Source of the DNA: Tritrichomonas foetus
Taxonomy: Eukaryota > Parabasalia > Tritrichomonadida > Tritrichomonadidae
Direction: 5' to 3'
DNA length: 64,000 nt
Assembly (NCBI GenBank): GCA_001839685.1
Contig: MLAK01000461.1
Location: 52,308-116,307 of the forward strand
The notes beneath the pieces are model-generated. The model did no database searches. It was not told where the DNA came from and saw nothing but the letters and a program-made list of their open reading frames with translations. Shown here piece after piece: positions 29,214 to 39,358 of the stretch; position 1 is the first letter of the stretch, and every line of letters starts with the position of its first letter. Both the position numbers and the translations under genes were made by a program.

Positions 29214-29805
29214 GATGGGCCAACTTTTCATCTGAAGGTAATTCTTGTTGGAGATTCGAATGTAGGAAAAACTGAATATTTTAATCGCCTAATATACAAT
29301 AAATTCGAAGCGAACACTTTTCCAACAATAGGAGCTTTTTCATACTAAAAGACTTTCCAAGTTGACGGGAAAAAATGTTATCACCAGCATCTGGGATGCT
29401 CCAGGTCAGGAACGCTTCCGTTCATTTTTATCAATGTATTTTAGAAAAGCGAACGGAATTATTCTTTTTTATGATGTTTCCTCTTTTTCATCATTTCAAT
29501 CCCTACAAAATTGGATATATTTAATCAGAAAAAGCGTGGATGATAATGCTGTTGGTATGTTTATAGGAAATAAATGTGATTTACCTTGAGAAGTAATAAC
29601 AGAAGAAGGAAAGGAATTTTGTTTCGAACATAATCTTCTATTTTTTGAAGCATCACCTCGTGAGTCGATTAATGTTGAAAAATCTTTCTGTTTTCTTTTG
29701 AGAGAAATACTTCAAAAAATGAGTACAAATTTGGTAATTAATGTTCAAAATAATTCTAAAGGTGGTTCAAATTATAATGAATTAGCAAATCCAAATATCA
29801 ACTAA
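29214..29805 (+). pseudogene. Rab-family small GTPase pseudogene
   Basis: A Rab is recognisable end to end: HLKVILVGDSNVGKT (P-loop), FPTIGAFSY (switch I), SIWDAPGQERFRS (switch II), FYDVSSFSSFQSLQNWI, IGNKCDL (guanine motif) and FFEASPRE (SAK-like motif). It is broken several ways. There is an in-frame TAA at 29346-29348 after switch I, a frame change around the A6 run 29370-29375, and a TGA at 29587-29589 replacing the residue after CDLP. No in-frame ATG precedes HLKV, and the C-terminus (NELANPNIN) lacks the cysteines needed for prenylation. One homopolymer error would not rescue it, so it is a genuine pseudogene. It lies 62 bp before the kinase gene on the same strand. Confidence 0.85.
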
Positions 29806-29867
29806 AAAGAATTGGTTCAATAAATTAAAAAAAATGGAGAAATAAAGAATCCAATAATAAAGAAACA

Positions 29868-31171
29868 ATGAGTGAAAACAATAATTCCCAAAGGAATGAG
29901 AATAAAAATGAAACCCAATATAATGAATATAAAACTGAAACTCAAAATATTGAGATAGATAAAATGATAATTGAAGAATTAATAAAAGAGGTAGAAAAAC
30001 TGAATTTGGAAAACCAACAATTAAAACGAGACTATCTGGAATTGGAAAGAAAATATACCAAAAGTCAAAATAAGATTCAAAAATATGAAGAAAATATTCG
30101 AAATAGGATATGGGAGAGTGATTCTACATTGAAAAATTCGCTGATTGATATAAATAATTATGAACAAAAAAGTTATTAAGTTCAGGTGCATGTGGTGATG
30201 TTTTTATTATCGAGCATAAAGGAACAAAAGAAGAATTTGCCACAAAAATAAGTAAAACAAAACTAAGTTTAGATGATAACTATATCAGCAATATTCGTGA
30301 AATCAACATTTTAAGCCAAATGAAGCATCCATCTATTGTCAAAATGAAAGGATTTTCATTCAAAAATTTTGAAAACGAAGATTATATTACTATTGTTATG
30401 GAGTTAATGAAACATGGTTCATTACAGAACATTTTGGAAAAGGAGCAAAAGGGTCAATTTGATTTTGACTACAATAATACACATCGACAAATAATTATAA
30501 CTGGAATAACTTTTGGTATGAAATTTTTGCATTCTTATAATATTTTTCATCGAGATTTAAAGCCAGGAAATATTTTACTTGATCCTGAATTGCATCCCAA
30601 AATAGCAGATTTTGGATCATCGAAATTTTCTGATCCAAAACATGCTTACACTCAAACACAAAGATATGGAACATTATTCTATATGTCACCTGAATCACAT
30701 ATTGATAATCATTATGGACTAGAATCAGATGTGTATAGTTTTGGGATTATGTTGTTTGAAATTCTTACAGCAAAGCCAGCATATGATATGACCAAACCAG
30801 AAATTAATTCCTCACTGAAATTTATGAACAAAGTCTCATATCAACATTATCGTCCACAATTTCAAGTTCCAATAAAAGAAGTATTCATGGATTTGATTCA
30901 ACAATGCTGGGATTTTGAACCATCAAATCGACCAACATTTGCTGAAATCTATGAAAAACTAAGTTCAGATGAAAATTATATCCTTGGTGATGTTGATCGA
31001 TATGTGTTTTCTAATTTCCTTCATGAGCTTGAACAATGGGAAGCCAATGAATCTAATTTTGTAATCCGAAATGAAGAAACAGATATTAAATTGCTTATTG
31101 AAAATGAAATTCTGCGCCAAAAAGAGGAATTCCTCATAAAGCAGGTTAATTCCCAAGCCACATCCTCTTGA
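29868..31171 (+). CDS. TKL-like protein kinase, split by a homopolymer indel
   Basis: The ATG at 29868 opens a charged N-terminal coiled coil (ELIKEVEKLNLENQQLKRDYLELERKY) that hits a stop at 30177-30179. The kinase domain then continues in another frame. Adding one A to the A6 run 30166-30171 would give a continuous protein of about 434 residues. The domain is complete: glycine loop SSGACGDVF, Lys in FATKIS, HRDLKPGNILL catalytic loop, IADFGSSK (DFG), GTLFYMSPES activation segment end, and SDVYSFGIMLFEIL. It resembles the large tyrosine-kinase-like Ser/Thr kinase group of trichomonads. An active enzyme is expected if the frameshift is a sequencing error; substrates are unknown. The C-terminal tail (about 400-434) is Glu/Lys-rich. 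Confidence 0.75.
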
Positions 31172-31590
31172 AAATAGTGATATTGTTTTCTTTTTTTATT
31201 TTAATTTATCCTAAACATTGTATAATTGTGTTTGTTGTAAAAACAAGTATCGGTTTTATTTATTGCAAAAATTCTAATGACAGTAGAAATGACAAATAAT
31301 ATGAGGAAAAAAGAAAAAAAATATCATTTGATTGATAATATTATTAAATTTTAAAATTTCTCAAATAATAGATGAAATTGTAAAAAAGTTTATCAGAAAG
31401 TCATATCCCGCTTTGGAAAACTAATTTTTATTCAAAGATAATAAATAATTTGTAAAGTCGTTTATAATTATATGACCAAATATATATTCATAAAATAATA
31501 TAACTTGAAATAATAACGATAGATATCCTTCAGAAAAAGTAAAATAATTTGTGAATAATAAAACACAGTCTCTCAAATTTATAATTGCAA

Positions 31591-33411
31591 ATGGATTCTG
31601 ATTTCTTCGATGATGATGACGAACTGAATCCAAAATACTATCGGAAAGTAAATAAGCCCCAAGCAGCACCATATAATTACATTCTTATTATCATAAACAA
31701 ACATGAAATTTGTTGTTCTATGGGAGTAACGGAATTCAGTGATATCTTAAAAAATTTTTATGTAACACACAATTACATGACGCCTTATGAGTGCGAAATT
31801 CCTAATATTCCAGAAGACTTCAATTACAAAATCCTCGAACATTATTTTCTAAATGATGAAATAAAAATCTCAAATGAAAATGTTGAGCCCTTAATAGAAA
31901 TTTCTCTTGCACTTCAAATGGAAAAATTATACAATGAAGCAGTACAAGCAAAAGATAAATTTTCTGTTCTTTCAGATAACTTAGCATCATCATCAGATTT
32001 AAATATTCTTTTGGATTTATCAAACACTTTTTTAAATTTGAATGAAGAAAATTTTCAAGATAGTTTATTCCAAATTCTCGAATTGCTTGATATTGTGAAT
32101 CATTTAACTTGTTATCGAATGCTTTTTAATTCTATTTATTCAAGACATCAGAAAATCAAACTTTATTTAAATTTCTTAATTTCAATTGATCAAATATTAA
32201 ATGATTCAAACAAACCGAATTTTTTAAGTGGTTTTATTAACTATATGGAAAGTAATTATACAAGTGAAAACAAAAAAAACATAGTTAATATTATTCTAAT
32301 TCATCTTTTTTATCTTGGATGTAAAATCGTGCAAGATAAATATGTCATTTTTCGATATTTAAAATCACTAAATTTGGAAAGTGATTTCATGCTTAATGAT
32401 AGTAAAAATGATGATGTTGCAGATGCCATTTATAATGATGATATTGAAATATTACAACGAATTGCAAGCGATCCAAGTTTTGATTTTGGAGGTTCAGTCG
32501 AAAGCAATAACTTTGAGATTTGCAAATATGCTCAAAAATCACTTTTTTATATTTCTTATTCTGCTTTATTTGGTTCGATTAAATGTTTCAAGTTTATTTT
32601 GATGCATTTAAAATCAATTCCTGAAACCACTTATAAATATGCAATTATTGGTGGGAATGCTGAAATTATTCGACTATTAGAATCAGAATCTGATCGGAAA
32701 TCCGATTTATTTAAACTTACAATTAAATATCACCGTGATAGTATTTTTGAATGGCTTGCTGAAAAAGATAAATTTCCTATGGATGACAATTATTTGAAAA
32801 TATGTGTAAAGTATTCTAATTACAGGATAATTCAGTATTTAGCAGAAAAATATATAGATTGTACGAAATTATTTTATGAAGCATGCAGACTAAATGACAT
32901 TGGTTTAATCCGAGTTTGTTTCAATATTCCACTATATAAAGAAATTGAAACCTTAAATCAAACTGATTATTTATCTCCTTTGATTTATGCTTGCGAATAT
33001 GAAAATATTGAACTTTTTGACTTTTTAGTTAAAGATAAATCAGCCGAATTTGATTGCTGCGATAAAGATATGAATACTCCATTTCATATTGCATGTAAAA
33101 AAGGAAATTTTCAAATTGCAAATTTACTAATGAAATATAGTAATCCTGATTTTATGGCTCAAAATAAATATCATACGACTCCATTACATTATGTTTGCTG
33201 TTCTGGATGTGTTGAAATTGCTCAAATGATATTTTCAAACAGAAGAATAGATGTTAATATATATGTTTTCACAATATTTTCAAACAGTTTTTTAATTTGT
33301 GTTTATGAAGTTTTATATTGGTTACTTATGAAATTTCTTTTTAATATTTTATATAGTTTTAAAAAATTTGCTTATTTGGTTTTTTTATTTGTTGTTAATA
33401 AGGTTTTGTGA
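31591..33411 (+). CDS. BTB-like/DUF3447-like ankyrin protein (continues into interrupted repeats)
   Basis: The frame can be opened at a TTG at 31585, but the first ATG is at 31591 (MDSDFFDDDDELNPKYY), 7 codons after the initiator-like TCAAATTT. The 606-residue frame has an N-terminal BTB-like region (about 30-115: NYILIIINKHEICCSMGVTEFSDILKNFYV), a helical middle, a region like DUF3447 (about 300-430: IIGGNAEIIRLLESESDRKSDLFKLTIKYHRDSIFEWLAEK), and then three regular ankyrin repeats (LSPLIYACEYENIELFDFLV; TPFHIACKKGNFQIANLLM; TPLHYVCCSGCVEIAQMIF). After IDVN the frame runs into hydrophobic nonsense (about 555-606) and stops. Further ankyrin repeats lie downstream in other frames, so the true C-terminus is probably disrupted. 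Likely an intracellular protein-interaction scaffold. Confidence 0.7.
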   Translation: MDSDFFDDDDELNPKYYRKVNKPQAAPYNYILIIINKHEICCSMGVTEFSDILKNFYVTHNYMTPYECEIPNIPEDFNYKILEHYFLNDEIKISNENVEPLIEISLALQMEKLYNEAVQAKDKFSVLSDNLASSSDLNILLDLSNTFLNLNEENFQDSLFQILELLDIVNHLTCYRMLFNSIYSRHQKIKLYLNFLISIDQILNDSNKPNFLSGFINYMESNYTSENKKNIVNIILIHLFYLGCKIVQDKYVIFRYLKSLNLESDFMLNDSKNDDVADAIYNDDIEILQRIASDPSFDFGGSVESNNFEICKYAQKSLFYISYSALFGSIKCFKFILMHLKSIPETTYKYAIIGGNAEIIRLLESESDRKSDLFKLTIKYHRDSIFEWLAEKDKFPMDDNYLKICVKYSNYRIIQYLAEKYIDCTKLFYEACRLNDIGLIRVCFNIPLYKEIETLNQTDYLSPLIYACEYENIELFDFLVKDKSAEFDCCDKDMNTPFHIACKKGNFQIANLLMKYSNPDFMAQNKYHTTPLHYVCCSGCVEIAQMIFSNRRIDVNIYVFTIFSNSFLICVYEVLYWLLMKFLFNILYSFKKFAYLVFLFVVNKVL

Positions 33412-33448
33412 TTTATTTATACTGTTTTACTTTAATATTAATAAAATG

Positions 33449-34144
33449 ACCCCTCTTCAAATAGCATGTGAATATCAACACGACAAAATTGTGAAATTGT
33501 TATTAGATAGTTATAGATGTCAGATTGAAGTTCAAACAATTTTCGCTTTTTTTTCATCGTGATAAAATTTTTTATTACAGTTCATTTAACACCATTACAT
33601 TTTGCATGTAAAAGTGGATCCTATAAAATCTGCAAAATGCTTCTACAATACAATGCTAATATTCATGCCCTTGATCAAGTTTTATTACAATAATTCATCA
33701 TGATATGGGACCATTACATTTTGCATGCCAAAGTGGATGTGTTAAAATTGTAAAATTACTTTTAAAAAATGATATTGATGTGAATGCCAAGTCGATTGTT
33801 CTTATTTTTGCTTCTAGAAAAACAGTTTTTTGTAAAATTTTATTGGGCTGAAAGGGTTTTTTCAAGTATTTTTTGATGTTAGACATATTTAAATTCATGT
33901 GACAGCTCTTCATTATGCCAGTGAAAATGGTTTCAGTGAAATTGTTTCTTTACTTTTAGAACAAAAAGGAATTAATGAAAAATGTATTACATCATTAATT
34001 CTTTTTTTATATTTTTGGTGTTTTATTATCAATATTTTTTCTACAGCGCTTCATTTGGCATGTAAAGAAAATCATATTGAAGTTGTAAAAATTTTGTATA
34101 ATTATAATAATTCATTGAAAAATATTTATAATGTTTTTTTGTAA
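33449..34144 (+). pseudogene. Five further ankyrin repeats separated by frame-breaking inserts
   Basis: Repeats begin at 33449 (TPLQIACEYQHDKIVKLLLD), 33589 (TPLHFACKSGSYKICKMLLQ), 33708 (GPLHFACQSGCVKIVKLLLK), 33902 (TALHYASENGFSEIVSLLLE) and 34043 (TALHLACKENHIEVVKILYN). Relative to a 33-residue repeat, the extra DNA between them is about 41, 20, 95 and 42 nt, with about 170 nt before the first. Each insert falls at the same place, the turn just before TPLH. The inserts are AT-rich, contain stops and lack consistent GT/AG ends, although one ends TTTTTTATTACAG. The ankyrin pieces themselves are well preserved. This is either a decaying gene tail or an unusual exon-like arrangement. Confidence 0.65.
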
Positions 34145-35157
34145 TCTGTTATGCAGTTTGGATTTTTTGCTTAAGATCGTTTTATTTAAAAAATTTATAT
34201 TGTAAACCAATCGACATGACTCAAAATGCAGAAATTAAAAAAATACTATATTGAAAATATTATTAGTACCTTCACCTGTGAAAAAGATGTATTTCTATGA
34301 TTTGAATTCTCCTCATCAATGAAGCAGGCACTGTTTTGAAAGCTTTTTATTTTTCTGCATATTCAGATACGAGCTAGCTCTTGATCAATTACATCATGAC
34401 GATGTACTATATATGTTATAAAGATTTCTTAAAACACATATTTTTGAAAAACAATCTTTCAAACCAATTTAAAGTGATTATTGATCTAATAATCAATCCA
34501 TGAAATTTATTAAGGGGTTGTCTAACCGCCAAAAAAAAAGTGCGTTTAAAATCTTTATTCTAAAAATAACGGAGAAGACCTCAGCGCTGATCTTTTGCAG
34601 AATAACTCAGTACGAACCAAGCTTTTATATATTTATTTACCGAGTCGATCCAAATTTTACAGCTGTAAAATTAATATGTATCAGAAAAAGTCAACATAAT
34701 AAAATTTCGAAAAATCGATTAATTTATATAATAAAAATATTGTTTATTTCTAAATAATTATATGCGATAGTTCTGTTTTAGTTTCTTGCTTTGTCCTTTT
34801 TCTTTGTCACTTCCCTTCTTCTTTGAGCTTTTCTTCCTTTATTTTTAAAATCTTCTGAGACTAATATACCCGAAATGTTGTTTAATTATTTAGCCCACTG
34901 CTATAAAAGAAGATATCAACATTTGGGAACGATCAGTCGGTGAAAGTTTGGTTGTACACTTCTATCTTCCTTTATTTATTACATTTAATACATGTGACGA
35001 TAGAATAAATTTTACTGACAACCATTAATTCTTAAATAAAAGTGATTTGGAAGAAAAAAATTATCAATCTATTATATAACATTTTATATAGCATTTTTAT
35101 GATGGACTACAATCATAAACAAACACAAAAAAACAGAAAGTAAAAGAAAGAAAAAAA
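34145..35157. other. Intergenic, 1 kb
   Basis: No supported gene; the 85-codon frame at 34500-34757 has no recognisable features. It contains an exact copy of the recurrent 10-mer CAGAAAAAGT at 34682-34691. Confidence 0.4.
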
Positions 35158-36462
35158 TCACACTTCACCAGCTCCAGGTTCTTCAGCCTGCGAATAGTTT
35201 GGATCTGAGATACTCATAATATTCAATGTTTCGAGTTCAACTTTTGACAAAGCTTCTTCACCTTTTTTCACAAAAAAATCACCTGTAAAAACACAAATCA
35301 CAATTGCCACTAGCCCAGCAAAAAGTTTTCCAACAATCATTGGAACAATCATGTCAAGTTGAACTGATCCAAGATATCCTAAATGATCACCAAGAACGTA
35401 GGCAGCACCAACTTCAAAAGCAGCATTAAAAATCATGCCTTTTTTAGACATATCATTATACATATCAAGCATTGGTAATGCATTAGCAATCGATGATATT
35501 AAACCGGATGAATCAATCACATTTAATCCAGCATATCGTCCTAAATAAGCCAAATATTTTCCAAAGGTCGATGTTATAAAATGAACCATTGGCATTGTTC
35601 CTGTTAAAACAACAGCTATTCCACCAATTGTTGATAAAACTGTAGTTAAGCTATTTTCACCTTCATCATCAATCATTGTTGACCATAAAGGTAACTTTAT
35701 ACGTGTATTATATTGAAATATTGCCAAAATTGCACCAAAAGTCATCAAAAACGTAATCGCTTTGGAGAAATGCATGAATCCATTCAATGTTGCAAATGGT
35801 AGGAAATATAAGAATGCTGCTATCACAACAGCAATAATAAGAATAGGAATAAGGTTTTGAAGAACTGCTATCATACTTATTTTGTTTGGTGTCGCCATCA
35901 TTGCTGCACCACCAATTATGCAGCCAAACGGAATACTTAATATTCCAATTAATGTACCATAAGCGAAGAAAATGTGGTTCTCCTTTTTGATCATCGAAAG
36001 GCCGACAGGAATGTTAAAGACGATTGTACAGCCAAGCATTGTTCCAAGTACACAACTCGAATAAAGAGCAACAGGGATATCATTTGGCTCAAGTTTTAGA
36101 GAAAGTGGTAAGCCACCCATTGCCGGATCGAGAAGAGTTCCAGCAAACATAGCAGGATTAGCAGTAAGACCTTTAAAAATTGGTGATATAATTGGGGTTA
36201 AAACAAGTCTGAAAACAGGAGTTAATGTGGTAATTCCAACCATTGCAGTGGCAAGAGGTGCCATTGCAGCCCACGCATCTAAATACTTTTTCCCATATCC
36301 ATATTTATTATTATTGATATAGTCAAAAGCTGCAAAAACCATGAATAATGTTGATATAGTTTGAATAATTAATGGTGCATCACAATGTGTTCTAAAATAC
36401 TCACATGATTCAACAAATACTTTTCCATTTAGAAAGGCCTCACGGAGGTCGGAAAAGCTCAT
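35158..36462 (-). CDS. eutH: EutH-family ethanolamine transporter
   Basis: This is 434 residues; the in-frame ATG is at 36462, with a TCATTT initiator-like site 12 nt upstream. The protein is highly hydrophobic with about ten membrane segments and carries the EutH conserved blocks: AAMAPLATAMVGITTLTPV, LLDPAMGGLPLSL, GTMLGCTIVFNIPVGLSMI, GTLIGILSIPFGCIIGG, and near the end ALPMLDMYNDMSKKGMIFNA then GAAYVLGDHLGYLG. Bacterial EutH imports ethanolamine for catabolism or phospholipid synthesis. No other eut gene is in the window, so here it may feed the Kennedy pathway. The N-terminus carries about 30 residues not typical of bacterial EutH, and the C-terminus an acidic tail (DPNYSQAEEPGAGEV). A bacterial origin by lateral transfer is likely; codon use is now host-like. 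Confidence 0.85.
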   Translation of the reverse strand: MSFSDLREAFLNGKVFVESCEYFRTHCDAPLIIQTISTLFMVFAAFDYINNNKYGYGKKYLDAWAAMAPLATAMVGITTLTPVFRLVLTPIISPIFKGLTANPAMFAGTLLDPAMGGLPLSLKLEPNDIPVALYSSCVLGTMLGCTIVFNIPVGLSMIKKENHIFFAYGTLIGILSIPFGCIIGGAAMMATPNKISMIAVLQNLIPILIIAVVIAAFLYFLPFATLNGFMHFSKAITFLMTFGAILAIFQYNTRIKLPLWSTMIDDEGENSLTTVLSTIGGIAVVLTGTMPMVHFITSTFGKYLAYLGRYAGLNVIDSSGLISSIANALPMLDMYNDMSKKGMIFNAAFEVGAAYVLGDHLGYLGSVQLDMIVPMIVGKLFAGLVAIVICVFTGDFFVKKGEEALSKVELETLNIMSISDPNYSQAEEPGAGEV

Positions 36463-36474
36463 CAAAAATGGAAA

Positions 36475-36480
36475 AAATGA
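36475..36480 (-). promoter_or_regulatory. Initiator-like TCATTT before eutH
   Basis: On the minus strand TCATTTTTTCC places a TCAYTW match 12 nt upstream of the ATG at 36462, a typical trichomonad spacing. It implies that the transferred gene has acquired a host promoter. Confidence 0.45.
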
Positions 36481-37072
36481 TTTTCAATAAAACTCAATTT
36501 TGATAGAATAATGTAATTGAAAATTGAATAGGAAAGTGAAATATTGTGAATATAAAGTTATGAAAAAGAAACGATAGATTTATTTTTGATTGTATAACTG
36601 GTCGAACTACAAATAACGACCAGATATACATTCGATTTTTATTTCCACTCTTTTCGAACCCTTAAGGTTTCCATTTGGAGAAAATGTTTCTTTTTATAAT
36701 ATCTTTCTCAATACCTTCATCATAAGAGATGTTAAACTCACGATTTTAAAACTTTAGTGAAGAAAAAAAATATCATTGTTATAAAATTTTAATTTCTTTG
36801 ACAATCAAATAAATCTTCTTCATGATGTTTTAAGTGTTATTAATAATCAATGATAAAAGATGGCCTTTATTGATTTAACTTTCTCAAATAATCATCTTTT
36901 CGAGAGTTTACCACGAAATATATTATAAATGAACTATTGAAATTCATATTGTTAATGTAAATTGTTATGTTATTCTGGAATCATCAAATGAACTTCTTGC
37001 ACAAATTGCATCTTCATATCAAAATGTGAATTGAAAATATTTTCAATGAAGCTTTCTGACATATTTCAATAA
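36481..37072. other. Intergenic between divergent eutH and the RCC1-kinase gene
   Basis: About 0.6 kb, AT-rich, no gene or conspicuous repeat. It must hold the promoters of both divergent genes; a TTTCAATAAATG arrangement puts a TCA directly at the plus-strand start. Confidence 0.4.
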
Positions 37073-39358
37073 ATGTTGAAATCAATTTCCCATTTTTTGA
37101 GTAATTCTTCAGAATCTTCAACCACTCAAAACTTGATCATGTTCTATACAGCAGGAACAAATGAAAGTGGAGAACTTGGTCGCGAAGGTGACAAAATAAT
37201 TCCTGCGCCAGTTAAAGGACTCAAAAAAAGCCTTCTGGAATGCATCTCTGTTGGAGATTCTCATTGCCTTGCTTTATGTAAAGATGGATCTGTTCTTGGA
37301 TGGGGAGGAAATGGCAAATCCGTTCTTGGATTTCCAAAAGGAGTTAATGTGGTAAAAGTGCCAACAACTATTCCTGGGCTTCCAAAAATTATTGATTTGA
37401 AAGCTGGAGATGGATTTTCATTATTTCTTACGCAAGAAGGGAAAGTCATCATCACATCATATAATAACACCAATCTATTTGATGAAATAAATATTGGTGA
37501 ACCGGCAGTTGCCCTTTTTGGATTTTCTGACCCATGGATAGTTGGTAAGAGTGGTGCTGTTTATTGGTATGACTTTGAAAACGAAAAAAATAAAATTGTT
37601 AAAAAGTTTGGAACATTTCCGGGTGGAATCCCAAGACAAATTCATTCAATTATTCAGTCAGCAGTCCTTATCACTTCATCTGGCCAAGCTCTTGGAATGT
37701 CAATGCAGAAGCTTAGACCAGATGACTTTTTCAATCCAATAGGAGTAGTGAATAAAAATACTGATAATTTTTCACCCATTGAAAGTCTGAGGAATGTGAA
37801 AATTAAAAAAATTGTTGGAATAGAGAATCATTTTATTGCTCTTTCCGAAGATAACAAAGTATATGTTTGGGGACGAAATCGAAATGGTGAACTCGGCATT
37901 CCTAGAAGTACAAATACAAAAACTGATTTTGTTGAATCAACTTTTCATGGAGGTTCACAGATCATCGACATTGCTTCAGGTACTTCTCATTCTATATTTA
38001 TTGATTCATTAGGGCATGTCTGGGGGTTAGGTGAAGGAGACTCTGGAAGGACAATGCTTGGAAAAGGACCTGGACCATTGTCAAATTGTTTTCCGACTTA
38101 TGAAAACAGGGTTATTGCAGCATATTGTGGATCTGGTTTTTCTTTGATTGAAAAAGGAAGTTCTGCTCTCCCTGACGCAGGAACACTCAGTCTTAAAAGT
38201 AACACAAGTAAAATAGAAACTAGTTCTTCTTGTGATGAAAAATCGTCGGAGAAAGTCGACAGTTTGCAGTTAAAAGAAGAAAATTTTCATTTAAAAGAAG
38301 AAATATCGAAATTAAAGACTCAATTATCCTCCAATGACAATAAAATTAAAAAAGCGGAGACTGAACTTTCCAAATCTCAAAAAGAAGTCAAATCATTGCA
38401 AGAAAAATATAAATCACTACTAACAACAAAGGATGTGGAAATTGCCAACCTTCAGAAACAAATTCAAGAAATGAAAATTCAACTTGAAAAGAAATCACTA
38501 GAAGTGAAAAATACAGTTGAAAATTCCACAAAAAATAACTCAACGCCAGCCAAAATTATTTCTCAAGAAGAAGTTGAAAGTTTACATCAAATTACAAGTA
38601 TTGGGAGAGGTGCAACATCAAATGTAATCAAAGTTTCTCGAGAAGAGTTTTATGCATTAAAAATTCTTCAACTTGATTCAATCATTGAGGAAAATGATGA
38701 TGAAATCAATAAAGAAGATCACAATGAATTTGAAAAAGTTCGTCATTTCATGAATGAATTTGAAATTATGAGCAAAATTTCACATCCAAATGTAATAAAA
38801 ACATTTGGAATATGCTATGGAGATGAAACAAATCCACCATCTATTTTACTTGAATACTGTCCAACAAATCTGAAAAAAGGTTTGAAAACCTTGACAAACA
38901 ATGATATTCATCGAATCATTAACGAAATAATTTCAGGTATGTCTTATATTCATCAGTGTGGAATTATTCATCGTGATTTGAAACCAGAAAACATTCTTTT
39001 GGATGCAGACAAACATGTAAAAATCAGCGATTTTGGAATCTCGGCTATTTCTTCAGAAACAACACATACTGCAGGTATTGGAACTCTTGCTTATATGTCA
39101 CCTGAACAGCTTAATGATGAAGTTCATTATTCCAATAAAATAGATGTTTATGCGTTTGGAATTCTCCTTTATTTTATTTTGACAGGAGGATCACTTCCAA
39201 AACTTTCGATTGCAAAAATTGCACAAGGACAAAAAATTTCTATTCCATCGACTATTAATGACTTCTATCGAAATATGATGGATAAATGTTTATCATATGA
39301 TCCAAATGATAGACCCACATTTAGTGAACTTCAAAAAATGTTTTCAGAACACAAATAA
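37073..39358 (+). CDS. RCC1-repeat protein fused to a TKL-like protein kinase
   Basis: This is 761 residues from a true ATG; M23 (MFYTAGTNESGELGR, 37139) is an alternative that starts right at the propeller. Residues about 23-365 form RCC1 blades (TAGTNESGELG; ALCKDGSVLGWGGNGKSVLG; VYVWGRNRNGELGIPRS; SHSIFIDSLGHVWGLGEGDSG). A coiled coil follows (about 395-485). The kinase domain (about 500-758) has the glycine loop GRGATSN, the Lys in YALKIL, HRDLKPENILL, ISDFGIS and GTLAYMSPEQ, all intact. The order RCC1-coil-kinase reverses the animal NEK8/NEK9 order and looks like an independent fusion. A role in sensing Ran or another GTPase and signalling through the kinase is inference from parts. Confidence 0.85.
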   Translation: MLKSISHFLSNSSESSTTQNLIMFYTAGTNESGELGREGDKIIPAPVKGLKKSLLECISVGDSHCLALCKDGSVLGWGGNGKSVLGFPKGVNVVKVPTTIPGLPKIIDLKAGDGFSLFLTQEGKVIITSYNNTNLFDEINIGEPAVALFGFSDPWIVGKSGAVYWYDFENEKNKIVKKFGTFPGGIPRQIHSIIQSAVLITSSGQALGMSMQKLRPDDFFNPIGVVNKNTDNFSPIESLRNVKIKKIVGIENHFIALSEDNKVYVWGRNRNGELGIPRSTNTKTDFVESTFHGGSQIIDIASGTSHSIFIDSLGHVWGLGEGDSGRTMLGKGPGPLSNCFPTYENRVIAAYCGSGFSLIEKGSSALPDAGTLSLKSNTSKIETSSSCDEKSSEKVDSLQLKEENFHLKEEISKLKTQLSSNDNKIKKAETELSKSQKEVKSLQEKYKSLLTTKDVEIANLQKQIQEMKIQLEKKSLEVKNTVENSTKNNSTPAKIISQEEVESLHQITSIGRGATSNVIKVSREEFYALKILQLDSIIEENDDEINKEDHNEFEKVRHFMNEFEIMSKISHPNVIKTFGICYGDETNPPSILLEYCPTNLKKGLKTLTNNDIHRIINEIISGMSYIHQCGIIHRDLKPENILLDADKHVKISDFGISAISSETTHTAGIGTLAYMSPEQLNDEVHYSNKIDVYAFGILLYFILTGGSLPKLSIAKIAQGQKISIPSTINDFYRNMMDKCLSYDPNDRPTFSELQKMFSEHK

